From contig CALUYS010000005.1 of NCBI GenBank assembly GCA_944325065.1, forward strand, positions 17,464 to 81,463: a stretch of DNA of 64,000 nucleotides, in the 5' to 3' direction. Position 1 is the first letter of the stretch. The number at the start of each line of letters is the position of its first letter. The translations under genes were made by a program, and so were the position numbers. This stretch comes from Candidatus Gastranaerophilales bacterium. GTDB taxonomy: Bacteria; Cyanobacteriota; Vampirovibrionia; Gastranaerophilales; Gastranaerophilaceae. Below, piece by piece: positions 55,511-64,000 of this stretch. A model generated the notes under the pieces. That model did no database searches, was not told the origin of the DNA, and saw nothing but the letters and a program-made list of their open reading frames with translations.

Positions 55511-57387
55511 ACCTTAATTTCTCCAGTTCTCATTATTTTTATCTGTTCCTGTATCCTTAATTGACATCGACGCTTCGCTTCATCATCATTAGCTAATGCA
55601 TATTCTTTTTTTAAATCTGCAATTAACTGTTTTGTCTCGGATGTTTTTATTTTGTTAATATTTTCATATATTATTCCTAACAAATCCTTTTCAGATAGCT
55701 CTTTATAGCTTTCTGACAAATAGACCAAATCACTCAATATATTTTTTATCTCATTATTCTGTGCATATTCTATATATAATCTTTCTTGAAGTTCACTTAC
55801 ATTATTTACCTTACATGCTAATTTGTCAATCGTATTTTTGATCTGTTTTAAGATTTCATCAGAAAAATTAACATCCTTCATGATTACACTTAATTCATTC
55901 AACGTTAATACGTTCTCATCCATTATAAAAACCGAAAGTAAATTTTTTTGCGCTTTTTTTTCAATATTTGGTGTTTTTTTTACATTTCTTTGCATTTCTT
56001 CATAATTTACTTCTTCATAAACAGTATCATTCTTTAACTCTTTATACAAGCTCTCCTCGTTTATATCAAGTGTTTTTGCCGATATCTTTATATATTCATA
56101 TAAGATAATCTCGTTATTTATTTCACTCAATACTTTAATTAATTGCTTTACAATTGTAGTTTTCTCCTGAGGCGTCATATTATCTCTTTTTTGTGAAAGT
56201 ATAGTATTAAGTTGATAATCAATAAATAAAGGAGCATTTAATATTTGTTTTTTATACTCTTTAGCTCCATATTGTCTTATAAATTCATCGGGGTCTTTAC
56301 CATCTGGTAAATTTATTACACGCAATTCACATACATATTTATTATTATTTAAAGTTGTATAGCTTTCATCATACTGCTTTATTTCACCAAGAACCCTAAA
56401 TGATTCTTTTATTATATTTGCATTTCGATTGGTTGCCATTTTCCCAGCTTTATCCAAGTCAAAAGCCATATATATTCGCTTTGAAGGAGTATATTTTGAC
56501 ATAAGTTTAACATGGTCTAATGTTAAAGATGTCCCACAGCTTGCAACACAATTTTTTATACCTGCCATTTGTGCACTTATTACATCAAAATAACCCTCCA
56601 TTATTACAACACCATCTTCTTCTTTTATTGATTCTTTTGCCTGATATAATCCATACAATATTTTGCTTTTATTATAAACAATCGTATCTGGTGAATTTAA
56701 ATATTTGGGAGACTGCTTTTCTTCTATTGCACGGGCTCCAAAAGCAACTACTTCTCCCATTTCATTAAATACAGGGATCATTATACGATTACGAAATCTA
56801 TCTATTAAACTTGAATTACGCTCACGCTCTATAATTAAACCAGCATCTTTCAATATTTCAGTTTTTATATAACTTAATTTTTTTTGAATACCATCATATT
56901 CATTTAATGCAAAACCGAGTTTATATTTTTTTATTATTTCATCATCTATTTGTCTTGATTTTAAGTACTCATATGCTTTTATACCAACTTTTGAGTTTAA
57001 AAGCATATCGCAATATAGTTCACTTGCTTCATTTAAAACTTTGTATATTTCCTTTTTCTTATCTTTATTATCATAAGTTTTGTTGAAAGTTATGGGTAGT
57101 TCAATGCCAAATTTCAAAGCGTATTCTTTTATGATATCATTGAAGCTTGCACCTGTAGTTTTCATAATAAATGAAAAGACATCTCCACCTTCTCCGCAGC
57201 CAAAACATTTGTATATCTGTTTTTGTGGATTAACACAAAATGAAGGTGTTTTTTCATTATGAAAAGGACATAGCCCCCAATAATTGTTACCTGTTTTTTT
57301 TAATATTAAACTTTCACTAATTACATCGACTATATCAAGTTTATCTTTTATTTGCTCAATTACACGCATATAATCATTATTTTGCAT
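55507..57387 (-). CDS. dnaG: DNA primase
   Basis: The roughly 626-residue enzyme makes RNA primers. It has the CHC2 zinc finger [11 protein letters not shown]...[10 protein letters not shown] near residues 42-66, the TOPRIM catalytic core ([14 protein letters not shown] and [10 protein letters not shown]), and a helicase-binding C terminus. ATG 57387 is preferred; a GTG at 57396 overlaps dgt and is also in frame. It overlaps dgt by about ten bases and rpoD by four. Confidence 0.96.
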   Translation of the reverse strand: MQNNDYMRVIEQIKDKLDIVDVISESLILKKTGNNYWGLCPFHNEKTPSFCVNPQKQIYKCFGCGEGGDVFSFIMKTTGASFNDIIKEYALKFGIELPITFNKTYDNKDKKKEIYKVLNEASELYCDMLLNSKVGIKAYEYLKSRQIDDEIIKKYKLGFALNEYDGIQKKLSYIKTEILKDAGLIIERERNSSLIDRFRNRIMIPVFNEMGEVVAFGARAIEEKQSPKYLNSPDTIVYNKSKILYGLYQAKESIKEEDGVVIMEGYFDVISAQMAGIKNCVASCGTSLTLDHVKLMSKYTPSKRIYMAFDLDKAGKMATNRNANIIKESFRVLGEIKQYDESYTTLNNNKYVCELRVINLPDGKDPDEFIRQYGAKEYKKQILNAPLFIDYQLNTILSQKRDNMTPQEKTTIVKQLIKVLSEINNEIILYEYIKISAKTLDINEESLYKELKNDTVYEEVNYEEMQRNVKKTPNIEKKAQKNLLSVFIMDENVLTLNELSVIMKDVNFSDEILKQIKNTIDKLACKVNNVSELQERLYIEYAQNNEIKNILSDLVYLSESYKELSEKDLLGIIYENINKIKTSETKQLIADLKKEYALANDDEAKRRCQLRIQEQIKIMRTGEIKV

Positions 57388-58414
57388 ATATATCACTTAT
57401 TCCAATTAGCTTAAATATTTGTTCATCTGTTTTTTTATTTTGGGCAGATTTTGGAATAAACAATTCTTCATATTTACAAACAGCATATCTATCAGTCATA
57501 CCCGCAATATAATCACAAACCGCAAATTTTATTATATCTTCTTTCTCACTTATTGTTTTATCTATATAACTTAAATAATAGTCAAAAAGTTGATTAATAA
57601 TTCCCTCAACTTTATTTTCTTCAATTTTAGCTTCACTATTTAAATAAACTTTTTCAAACATAAAATCTCTTAGCTTATTTAAATAGAACCAACATTCTTG
57701 TGACATTTCAACTTTTTCTTTATCAATACTATTTTCGATAACATCATTTATCATTTTAGCAAGTCTATTTTTTCGTTTTGTTGTAAAATACTTTTGGCAA
57801 TCATCAGGCATATCATTTTCGCCAATTAAACCTGATTCAATAGCATCTTCAATATCGTGGTTTAAATACGCAATTTTATCAGCAAGTTGAACAACCATAC
57901 CTTCAAGAGTAATGGGTTTCAATCCCCAACTGTGGGTCAAAATACCGTCTTTGACTTCTTTTGTTAAATTTAATTTTTCAACATATTTGACAACTCGAAA
58001 ACTTTGTTCGTTATGTCGAAATCCGCCCAAATCTTTCATACGTTCATTTAAAACACGTTCACCACTATGACCAAATGGTGTATGCCCTAAATCGTGTCCT
58101 AATGCTATTGCTTCTGTTAAATCCTCATTCAAACTCAACGCACGTGATAACGTCCTTGCAATTTGAGATACTTCTAAAGTATGTGTCATACGGGTTCTAT
58201 AATGGTCGTTTTGAGGTGAGAAGAAAACTTGAGTTTTGTGTTTTAATCGACGAAATGCTTTTGAGTGTATAATTCTATCTCTATCACGCTGAAAACACAT
58301 ACGAATTGAACAAGGCATCTCTTCAATATCCCGACCTTGGCTTTCGCTGCTTTTTGTTGCATATTTGCTCAAAAACCTTAATTCATTCTCTTCGGCTCTT
58401 TCTCTAATACACAT
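57377..58414 (-). CDS. dgt: Deoxyguanosinetriphosphate triphosphohydrolase-like protein
   Basis: The 345-residue HD-domain phosphohydrolase removes triphosphate from dNTPs. The HD motif is visible as HTLEVSQIA and LGHDLGHTPFGHSGE, with RLKHKTQVFF and YRTRMTHTLEV as family blocks. It heads the dgt-dnaG-rpoD operon. AAGGGTG precedes the ATG. The exact nucleotide preference is not readable. Confidence 0.93.
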   Translation of the reverse strand: MCIRERAEENELRFLSKYATKSSESQGRDIEEMPCSIRMCFQRDRDRIIHSKAFRRLKHKTQVFFSPQNDHYRTRMTHTLEVSQIARTLSRALSLNEDLTEAIALGHDLGHTPFGHSGERVLNERMKDLGGFRHNEQSFRVVKYVEKLNLTKEVKDGILTHSWGLKPITLEGMVVQLADKIAYLNHDIEDAIESGLIGENDMPDDCQKYFTTKRKNRLAKMINDVIENSIDKEKVEMSQECWFYLNKLRDFMFEKVYLNSEAKIEENKVEGIINQLFDYYLSYIDKTISEKEDIIKFAVCDYIAGMTDRYAVCKYEELFIPKSAQNKKTDEQIFKLIGISDIYAK

Positions 58415-59283
58415 ATTTCACCCTTTATACTATAATTTAATTATATATAAAAACAGTAAAATTTAAAATAGTTTGGTAAATCTAAATATATTTTGATTTT
58501 ACTGACATTAAATATCGGTTCCAACCTAAAATTATTATGTATTATAATAAGTGCAATTATATTTCCCATTTAAATACTTGGTTTCTTTAAAAAATTTACT
58601 TAATTAGTCTTTGTTACTTCTATAACTTAATATAATAAAATAAAAATAATAACAACTTCACACCAATAATATATCTTTAGTTTAATGGTTTTGTAAACTT
58701 GACAATAAAATTGACATAAATATTGTACAGGATTATAAAGAGGTAAAACCAAAAAGTTAATCTAACTAATAATTTTTAATATAAGCTTGTCCAAACCTGT
58801 AAAACTTTCATATTTATAAGAGATTATGCAATTAAATTTATTTTGTATTTTTAAAGAATGGTATATCTATAACTAACATAGTGCTTACAACTATAAACAC
58901 TATAGCATGATATATTTATCAAATTTAATTTTCACTTCTATATTTATTGATGTACAACCGTATTTTATAATTTATTACACTAAAAATAATTATTCATAGA
59001 ATTATTACAATGCTTAAAAATATTAATCGAAATACACCTAAAGGATTTGAGTTAATAAAAACCCAACTTATAATACCATAAAAATTAGGCATTAGTAGGA
59101 GCAATAACAATCTATAATAATTTATTTTGTGCTCAAATAATTTTTTCCAATATTTTTAGTTATACCTTTTTATACAAACTTAATAAATTGTCTGTACTAA
59201 TTCAATATATGTTTAAACTAAAATAATTTGTTATTATTGGTTTAAACTTGAAAAATATTTATAAATCAAATAATCACAAATAA
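58415..59283. other. Long AT-rich gap
   Basis: About 870 bases between dgt and the porin gene, both minus strand. Longest gap in the window. I see no RNA, inverted repeat or coding frame longer than a 23-codon ATG run (59010-59081). It should contain the promoter of the dgt operon and the end of the porin transcript; it may also hold a decayed gene. Confidence 0.4.
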
Positions 59284-60555
59284 TTATAATGCGAACTGGG
59301 TTAAAAATAGTATTTTACTTATGTCCTGTTCACTTTCGTGATTTTCAAAAACATAGTTTAAACTAAATTTTAAATGCTGTTTATGAAAATAATAATTTAA
59401 TCCAGCTGAATATTTTACAATTGAATCATTATCTGCCTTACAATTAGGGTCAAAGAAATCATATCGTGTTACAAATTGAAGCTTTGGGGTAAAATTATAA
59501 CCTAATGTAGTATATAAACCATAAGAATCAGTGTTTAAAAAAGTTTCACCATTTGACTTGTTTGCAATAGCTGCTTCAAAATTAGCAAGAAATTTTTTAT
59601 ATGAATACCCAACATAAGTACCATAGGTGGCATAATTTGTCTGATTTTTCCCCGCATTTATGCCAGTTCCTACAACTAAATTGCCATATTTTTCTTCTTT
59701 CCCTGCAAATGGTTTAAAACTAAGCCAACTATTAAAATCTAATCCATCGTAACTATGTAAAAATTGACGATTTGAATTAAATATACCAACTTGATAGTCA
59801 AAATATTTATAACTTCCATCATTAACCACACCAACTGAACGAACATCACTATACCAGTCACCAATTTGTGCTTTATCAATAAAGAGTTGATTCAATTTTG
59901 ACAGTTTACCCTCAAACCCAACACCACTTCTTGCTCGACCAAGTGTTAGTGTTTGATTTTCATTGATTTTATATCGTAAATAAAAATTTGAAATAGCATC
60001 AACAAAATAATTATCATCACTTGACTCAGGAACAGGATCCATTGAAAAGGTAAATGATGTCTTATTATCTTGAAAATTTATTATAGTTGAAACCCAAGTA
60101 TCAGGTGCATCATAAAACGAAAATTGTTTATCAATTCTCCAATCATAAGCCAAATTACCCTGATAACCAAAACCTAAATCAACGTTTTTTATAAATTTCC
60201 CATCAATATTAAAAGCAGGCACCTTCAAGTGAAAAGGCTCACTTCCTATCTTTGTAACCGAACCTTGATATTCTCGTTTTGATGATTTTATATTGTCAAT
60301 TGAATCTACACGCTCCTCTAAAAATATAGGATTTAGCTCATGTTTTATTTCATTAACTAGACTTGATTCAATTGTACCTTCAATAATTTTATCAATTTGT
60401 GTTTCTTTTTGATTAATCTCACCATCAAGACTATAATCAATAATAACAGGATTTTCAAATTCTCCTGTTTCCTCGATTACAATAACAGCATCTGAAGATA
60501 AAGCTTGAAAACCAAAAAATAATATTAAAATAAAATTTGCTAAATTTCTTTTCAT
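59284..60555 (-). CDS. Outer-membrane porin-like protein
   Basis: The 423-residue product has a signal peptide (about 1-22, LANFILILFFGFQALS) and then alternating beta strands with aromatic girdles (NFYLRYKINENQTLTLGRAR, YSYKKFLANFEAAIA, YGLYTTLGYNFTPKLQFVTRYDF). It ends in a phenylalanine-containing strand (KILFLTQFAL) suitable for Bam insertion. It matches porins broadly, perhaps an OprB/OprP-like family; there is no SLH domain as in cyanobacterial porins. The substrate is unknown. Confidence 0.8.
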   Translation of the reverse strand: MKRNLANFILILFFGFQALSSDAVIVIEETGEFENPVIIDYSLDGEINQKETQIDKIIEGTIESSLVNEIKHELNPIFLEERVDSIDNIKSSKREYQGSVTKIGSEPFHLKVPAFNIDGKFIKNVDLGFGYQGNLAYDWRIDKQFSFYDAPDTWVSTIINFQDNKTSFTFSMDPVPESSDDNYFVDAISNFYLRYKINENQTLTLGRARSGVGFEGKLSKLNQLFIDKAQIGDWYSDVRSVGVVNDGSYKYFDYQVGIFNSNRQFLHSYDGLDFNSWLSFKPFAGKEEKYGNLVVGTGINAGKNQTNYATYGTYVGYSYKKFLANFEAAIANKSNGETFLNTDSYGLYTTLGYNFTPKLQFVTRYDFFDPNCKADNDSIVKYSAGLNYYFHKQHLKFSLNYVFENHESEQDISKILFLTQFAL

Positions 60556-60922
60556 AAAAATCTATATAATATTGATACTATTATTATAATCTGCATTTGT
60601 GAAAATAAGAAGTGTGTTGTTAAAATTTAATGTAAATAATTTAAATAATTATAAACAAAATTTTATTATCTTAAACTAACACATTTAATTTCTTTATTTT
60701 GTTACAAAGTAAAACAATACAATAAACAGAAAAAAGAAAGAAAGAAAGGAAATATAATGCAAGCTAAATAAGTTGAAAAAAGTTGGATCTATAAATGTTA
60801 TTGGTATAATTTTATATATTTGTAAAATACTATACTCTTAACTTCATCAAACTTATATATGAAATTGATAATATAGTTAAAGAATTTTTAAAGAGGGAAT
60901 AATTTTTTATTCTTTTTATTCT
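60556..60922. other. Intergenic gap with a ribosome-bound mini-ORF
   Basis: About 370 bases, AT-rich. A strong plus-strand ribosome site (AAAGAAAGGAAATATA) is followed by ATG CAA GCT AAA TAA near 60757, a four-codon frame. It may be a leader peptide or the remnant of a small gene. The neighbouring porin and VKOR genes are both on the minus strand. Confidence 0.4.
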
Positions 60923-62113
60923 TTATTTTTTCTCTTTAGCCCCATTTTTAAGCAATAGTTCTTTCAGTTCATAATAGGGCATAATACCTGTATAAACTTT
61001 AGAATTTATTATAATACTTGGGGTGCCTATTATTTTAAGGTTATATGCTTCATCTATTGATTTTTCAAGTTTTTTAGCTACTTTTTGTGATGCCACATCC
61101 TTTTTTAGTTTCTCAATATCAAGACCTGCTTGTTTTGCAAAATGCAAAATGTCTTTTTCGTTATTTGGTTTATATTCAAATAAATAGTTGTTCAAATTCC
61201 AATATTTACCCTGAAATTCAGCAGCAATAGCATATTTTGCAATAAAACAAGAATTTTCATGTATAGATACGCCAATTTTTGAATTACAATGTGTATCTAA
61301 GGGAAAATTATGATGGATGACTTTGACATTATCAAGCTCGCTTACAACACGTTGAAGCATAATATTTAAGATACTACAGTGTGGACATTCAAAATCCGTA
61401 TATTCATGAATTACAACTTTTGCATTTGGATCTCCCAATACATTACCACCAACTTTATAAGGATTGCCTTTTACGTTTTTAAATGCTTCTATTGATTTTA
61501 TCTTTTTAACGTTTGGTACGAATATTAATGTCTTTGTTGTAAATATTAAAAAGCTTATGCCCAAAAAGGCAACGGATAAAAATGCAATTAAGTATTTTTT
61601 TATCTTAACTGCATCAATGAAATCAACAATACTTGTTTTTATATCGCCAAAAACACGACTACCTTGAGTGCGTGCAAAAATTGCAATAAGAAAGTTTATA
61701 AAATATGTTGCAAAACATAATACACAAACTTTTTTTATTTCATATATTGAAACAATAGCTAAGAGCATTGATATAACAAATGCAAGCAATCCAAGTGAAT
61801 AAATATATGTATTTGGAGTTTTGAATACTTCCAAAAATTTTAAATATTTATATTTCTTTAATTTATCAACAAAACACAACATTATTACAAATAAATAAAA
61901 GAAAAGACCCCATGCCCATAATGGAATGCCAAAAGCCTGAGAATGAATTGTCTTCGCAACTCCATCACAATCAATATAGTCATTGACTGAACAAAAACTT
62001 GGCAATGCATATTCATTATAATTTACATCCCAATATATTATTCCAAGTTTTATAGTCAATGCAATACCAATTAATGCAAGTATTAAAATAGGTATTTTTT
62101 GTGATAATTTCAT
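60923..62113 (-). CDS. VKOR-DsbA fusion disulfide-generating protein
   Basis: The 396-residue protein joins a VKOR membrane domain (about 1-195; four or five helices with Cys41, Cys49 and the CVLC pair at 130-133) to a periplasmic DsbA/thioredoxin domain with active site CPHC (243-246). It makes disulfide bonds in exported proteins, passing electrons to quinone. The fusion occurs in cyanobacteria and relatives and replaces DsbA plus DsbB. It probably helps fold the porin and other exported proteins nearby. Confidence 0.94.
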   Translation of the reverse strand: MKLSQKIPILILALIGIALTIKLGIIYWDVNYNEYALPSFCSVNDYIDCDGVAKTIHSQAFGIPLWAWGLFFYLFVIMLCFVDKLKKYKYLKFLEVFKTPNTYIYSLGLLAFVISMLLAIVSIYEIKKVCVLCFATYFINFLIAIFARTQGSRVFGDIKTSIVDFIDAVKIKKYLIAFLSVAFLGISFLIFTTKTLIFVPNVKKIKSIEAFKNVKGNPYKVGGNVLGDPNAKVVIHEYTDFECPHCSILNIMLQRVVSELDNVKVIHHNFPLDTHCNSKIGVSIHENSCFIAKYAIAAEFQGKYWNLNNYLFEYKPNNEKDILHFAKQAGLDIEKLKKDVASQKVAKKLEKSIDEAYNLKIIGTPSIIINSKVYTGIMPYYELKELLLKNGAKEKK

Positions 62114-62210
62114 AAATGTTAAAACTCCATAACAATAAAATATGCTAGTTTATTTTATCATTATTTTATCACTTTAACAAGCTATCCGTTTGTTTGGTTT
62201 TTTTATTTTT

Positions 62211-63479
62211 TTAAAACTGACCTGCAGCGTAATCCCCGACAGCAAATGCTTCAACTTCGTGATTCAATTCTTTATAGTTGCATAATTGAATTGTACTTGT
62301 TGGATCGCAGCCATTAGTGAAGGTATAATCATATTGTAATTGTGATAGTAAAGTTGACAAAAACATTATTTTATCTTCAGCTTTATCAATTGAACTTATG
62401 TCTGCATTAGATTTAACACTATTTATAGAGTCATTAAAATTAAAGTATTTTTCAAGTAGGGCATATTGTTTCGCATGAGTAAGCTCATGAAATATTGTGT
62501 TAATAATCTCTGTGCGATTATTCTTTTCTTTTAATAATTTGTTTATAACGACTGTTTTAGTGCTATAAGTATAAAAACCATATGTGGAGTCACTTGAACA
62601 TTCTTCAAATTCCATTTTTACTTTATCTGACAATCCATGTCGTTCTTTTATAGAGCTAAATAACGTATCATAAGAAACACCCTTAGAAGTAGACTTAATA
62701 AAGCTGTCAATCCAACTTTTATTATAATTTTGAATAAATTCCTTCATTTTAGGATTCCTATTTGCTGCAAGCCGATTTAACACTTTTGGTTGGTTTAGAA
62801 ATTCTCTTATTTTCTTTAAACCGTCAGTTCCAGATGCATTTTTAAATACTTCTTCAAACTCCTTCCAAATTTCATCAATGAAATCTATAGGATTATTACT
62901 CAATGGTGCAATAAATTCTATAGTTTTTGCTTTAACAACATCTATTTTTCTAAAATTGCTCGCATGTTCTTCTTTAGGTTCTTCCATTCGGGGGCCATGA
63001 TTTGAAACTGGGGTTGAAGATTTTTTTGTTTCTTTTGGTTCTTCCATTCGGGAACTATGATTTGAAACTTGGGTTGAAGATTTTTTTGTTTCTTTTGGTT
63101 CTTCCATTTGGGATCTATGATTTGCAACTGGGGTTGAAGATTTTTTTGTTTCTTTTGGTTCTTCCATTTGGGATCTATGATTTGAAACTGGGGTTGAAGA
63201 TTTCTTTGTTTCTTTTAGTCCTTTCCTATTAAGATTTAAAGATTTATTGTTATACATCCTATCTAAACTCAAAGGTTCTAGGAAAGATGTAAAAATTCCA
63301 CAACAAGAAAGCCCTAAATTTTTAAGGAATGTTATGAAACCATTAGATGGGGCTTTTGTTCTTGTGCCAGTTCTCATATATGTATCTGAGATAAAGTGCT
63401 TCATACAAGTGACATTTTGTCTAGAGATCATTTTATTATGATATTTTTTTAAATTTAATTGCGATATGCTATGAATCAT
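62211..63479 (-). CDS. HEXXH metallopeptidase with four 20-residue repeats
   Basis: The 422-residue product contains a zincin motif HELTH (331-335) with a likely third ligand in HEVEAFAVGD (407-416), the arrangement of gluzincins. Residues 89-168 are four near-perfect 20-residue repeats starting KETKKSSTPVSNHRSQMEEP, a flexible hydrophilic linker. The N terminus (about 1-75) is basic with a hydrophobic region near 48-66 that might anchor or export it. ATG 63479 has a TGGAG site. Such a linker between a membrane-proximal part and a protease domain suggests a surface or secreted enzyme. No substrate is known; it is next to a broken aminotransferase gene. Confidence 0.72.
   Translation of the reverse strand: MIHSISQLNLKKYHNKMISRQNVTCMKHFISDTYMRTGTRTKAPSNGFITFLKNLGLSCCGIFTSFLEPLSLDRMYNNKSLNLNRKGLKETKKSSTPVSNHRSQMEEPKETKKSSTPVANHRSQMEEPKETKKSSTQVSNHSSRMEEPKETKKSSTPVSNHGPRMEEPKEEHASNFRKIDVVKAKTIEFIAPLSNNPIDFIDEIWKEFEEVFKNASGTDGLKKIREFLNQPKVLNRLAANRNPKMKEFIQNYNKSWIDSFIKSTSKGVSYDTLFSSIKERHGLSDKVKMEFEECSSDSTYGFYTYSTKTVVINKLLKEKNNRTEIINTIFHELTHAKQYALLEKYFNFNDSINSVKSNADISSIDKAEDKIMFLSTLLSQLQYDYTFTNGCDPTSTIQLCNYKELNHEVEAFAVGDYAAGQF
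62976..63215. repeat. Four tandem 60-bp repeats inside the metallopeptidase gene
   Basis: Four in-phase copies of 60 bp, about 90 percent or more alike by eye, encode the linker repeats. The unit length keeps the frame, so copy number can change by slippage without breaking the gene. Not a CRISPR array: the copies are directly adjacent without spacers. Confidence 0.9.
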
Positions 63480-63577
63480 GCATACTCCAGAATACTACTA
63501 CAATTATATAAAATAATTCTTTTTAAAAATATTGCTTTTTTCTATTTATTTTTTAAGAAATATTAAATTTTTAAAAC

Positions 63578-64000
63578 TTAATATGATAAAAATGCAAGTC
63601 CTGGTGGTATCATAAATCCTTTTTGAGAGCCAGAAACAAGAACATCAATACCCCATTCGTCCATTTTTAAAGGCATTGCACAAACACTTGTCACTCCATC
63701 TACAATAGAAATTGCACCGTGGTTCCTTATTATTTCACATAATAATTTTAAATCATTTGTGACGCCTGTTGCAGTTTCATTATGAGTTAATGTTACAAAC
63801 TTTATTTCTTTATTTACATCTTTGTCAAGACGTTGTTTTAATTCTTCTGGATTAATAGCTTGTCCATATGGCATAGAAATAGTTTCGACATTTGCACCAA
63901 AAGCTTTTGCAATTTTTGCCCACCTTTCACCAAAATTACCAATTACAAGTGAAAGAACTTTATCACCTTCATTAACAAGATTTGAAATGGCTGCTTCCAT
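63578..64000 (-). pseudogene. Class V aminotransferase (serine/alanine-glyoxylate type), 5'-partial and C-terminally truncated
   Basis: The frame enters from the right edge and gives MEAAISNLVNEGDKVL, GNFGERWAKIAKAFG, THNETATGV, VDGVTSV and SGSQKGFMIPPGL, the PLP-lysine block of alanine/serine-glyoxylate aminotransferases. It stops at LAFLSY (stop at 63578). Intact family members continue for about 160 to 170 more residues after this point. No homologous sequence follows in any frame, so the tail was probably lost by deletion or replacement; the repeat-bearing metallopeptidase gene now starts 98 bases further on. The loss removes the small domain needed for activity. Confidence 0.72.

Noticed and set aside
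62976..63215. CRISPR-like array
   Set aside because: Repeats are adjacent with no spacers, and they encode a peptide in frame.
62942..63232. Open frames on both strands across the 60-bp repeats
   Set aside because: They arise because the repeat unit is a multiple of three and lacks stops; only the metallopeptidase frame has a start, ribosome site and domain.

Overview
The window is very AT-rich DNA, densely coded on both strands. It looks like the chromosome of a Gram-negative, flagellated, fermentative bacterium. The best guess from content is a gut member of the non-photosynthetic cyanobacterial relatives (Gastranaerophilales / 'Melainabacteria'). Pointers are: an outer-membrane porin; a VKOR-DsbA fusion of the type known from cyanobacteria; truA-rplM-rpsI following rpoA-rplQ as in cyanobacteria, but with rpsD between rpsK and rpoA as in Firmicutes; a flagellar export cluster; a B12-dependent ribonucleotide reductase; a LuxR-type response regulator; and a hypothetical protein with an N-terminal 'VSFG' block that I associate with this group from memory. 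This placement is inference; no rRNA is present to settle it.

Layout. 1-6.1 kb: an hcp (hybrid cluster protein) gene broken by an in-frame stop. It is followed by a probable accessory regulon: a MerR regulator, an EamA transporter, a DUF3737 protein and a divergent DXS-like thiamine-diphosphate enzyme. Two nearly identical operator/promoter sequences tie the transporter and the DXS-like gene together. 6.1-6.7 kb: a structured non-coding gap. 6.7-10.9 kb: leuC, ribE, ribBA and an acetyltransferase. 11.0-15.2 kb: flagellar motor-switch and export genes (a SpoA protein, fliO, fliP, fliQ, a secretin-N-like gene, fliR). 15.3-20.1 kb: ftsZ; convergent pabA/pabBC for folate; an LrgAB-like pair. 20.4-26.9 kb: tRNA-Arg(ACG), ispH-rpsA, YjbR, a pentapeptide protein, a response regulator, a secreted protein, a TPR protein and a large-type SRP RNA. 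27.1-31.2 kb: dnaX, then an M48 protease/LemA/zinc-ribbon cluster.

31.3-36.2 kb: infA-rpmJ-rpsM-rpsK-rpsD-rpoA-rplQ-truA-rplM-rpsI, all on the minus strand. 36.8-39.5 kb: a large unknown membrane protein, a tiny ORF and a TPR protein. 40.0-44.1 kb: aroF, a GT2 glycosyltransferase and nrdJ. 44.5-46.7 kb: a 753-residue unknown repeat protein. 46.8-50.1 kb: rfbF-rfbG-rfbH (CDP-sugar synthesis for surface polysaccharide). 50.1-52.5 kb: smpB, motA, motB. 52.5-54.3 kb: a PHP protein, a probable Cys-His-Asp hydrolase and a small ORF. 54.4-58.4 kb: the dgt-dnaG-rpoD operon. 59.3-64.0 kb: a porin, VKOR-DsbA, a repeat-bearing HEXXH metallopeptidase, and a C-terminally truncated aminotransferase.

Most of the window is housekeeping. 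The least-explained parts are the MerR/DXS-like regulon, the structured gap at 6.1-6.7 kb, and three unknown or predicted hydrolytic proteins (44.5, 53.2 and 62.2 kb) that could act on other cells or on the envelope. A perfect 13-bp inverted repeat that could hide the rfbF ribosome binding site is also worth attention. No CRISPR array, insertion sequence or prophage was seen.
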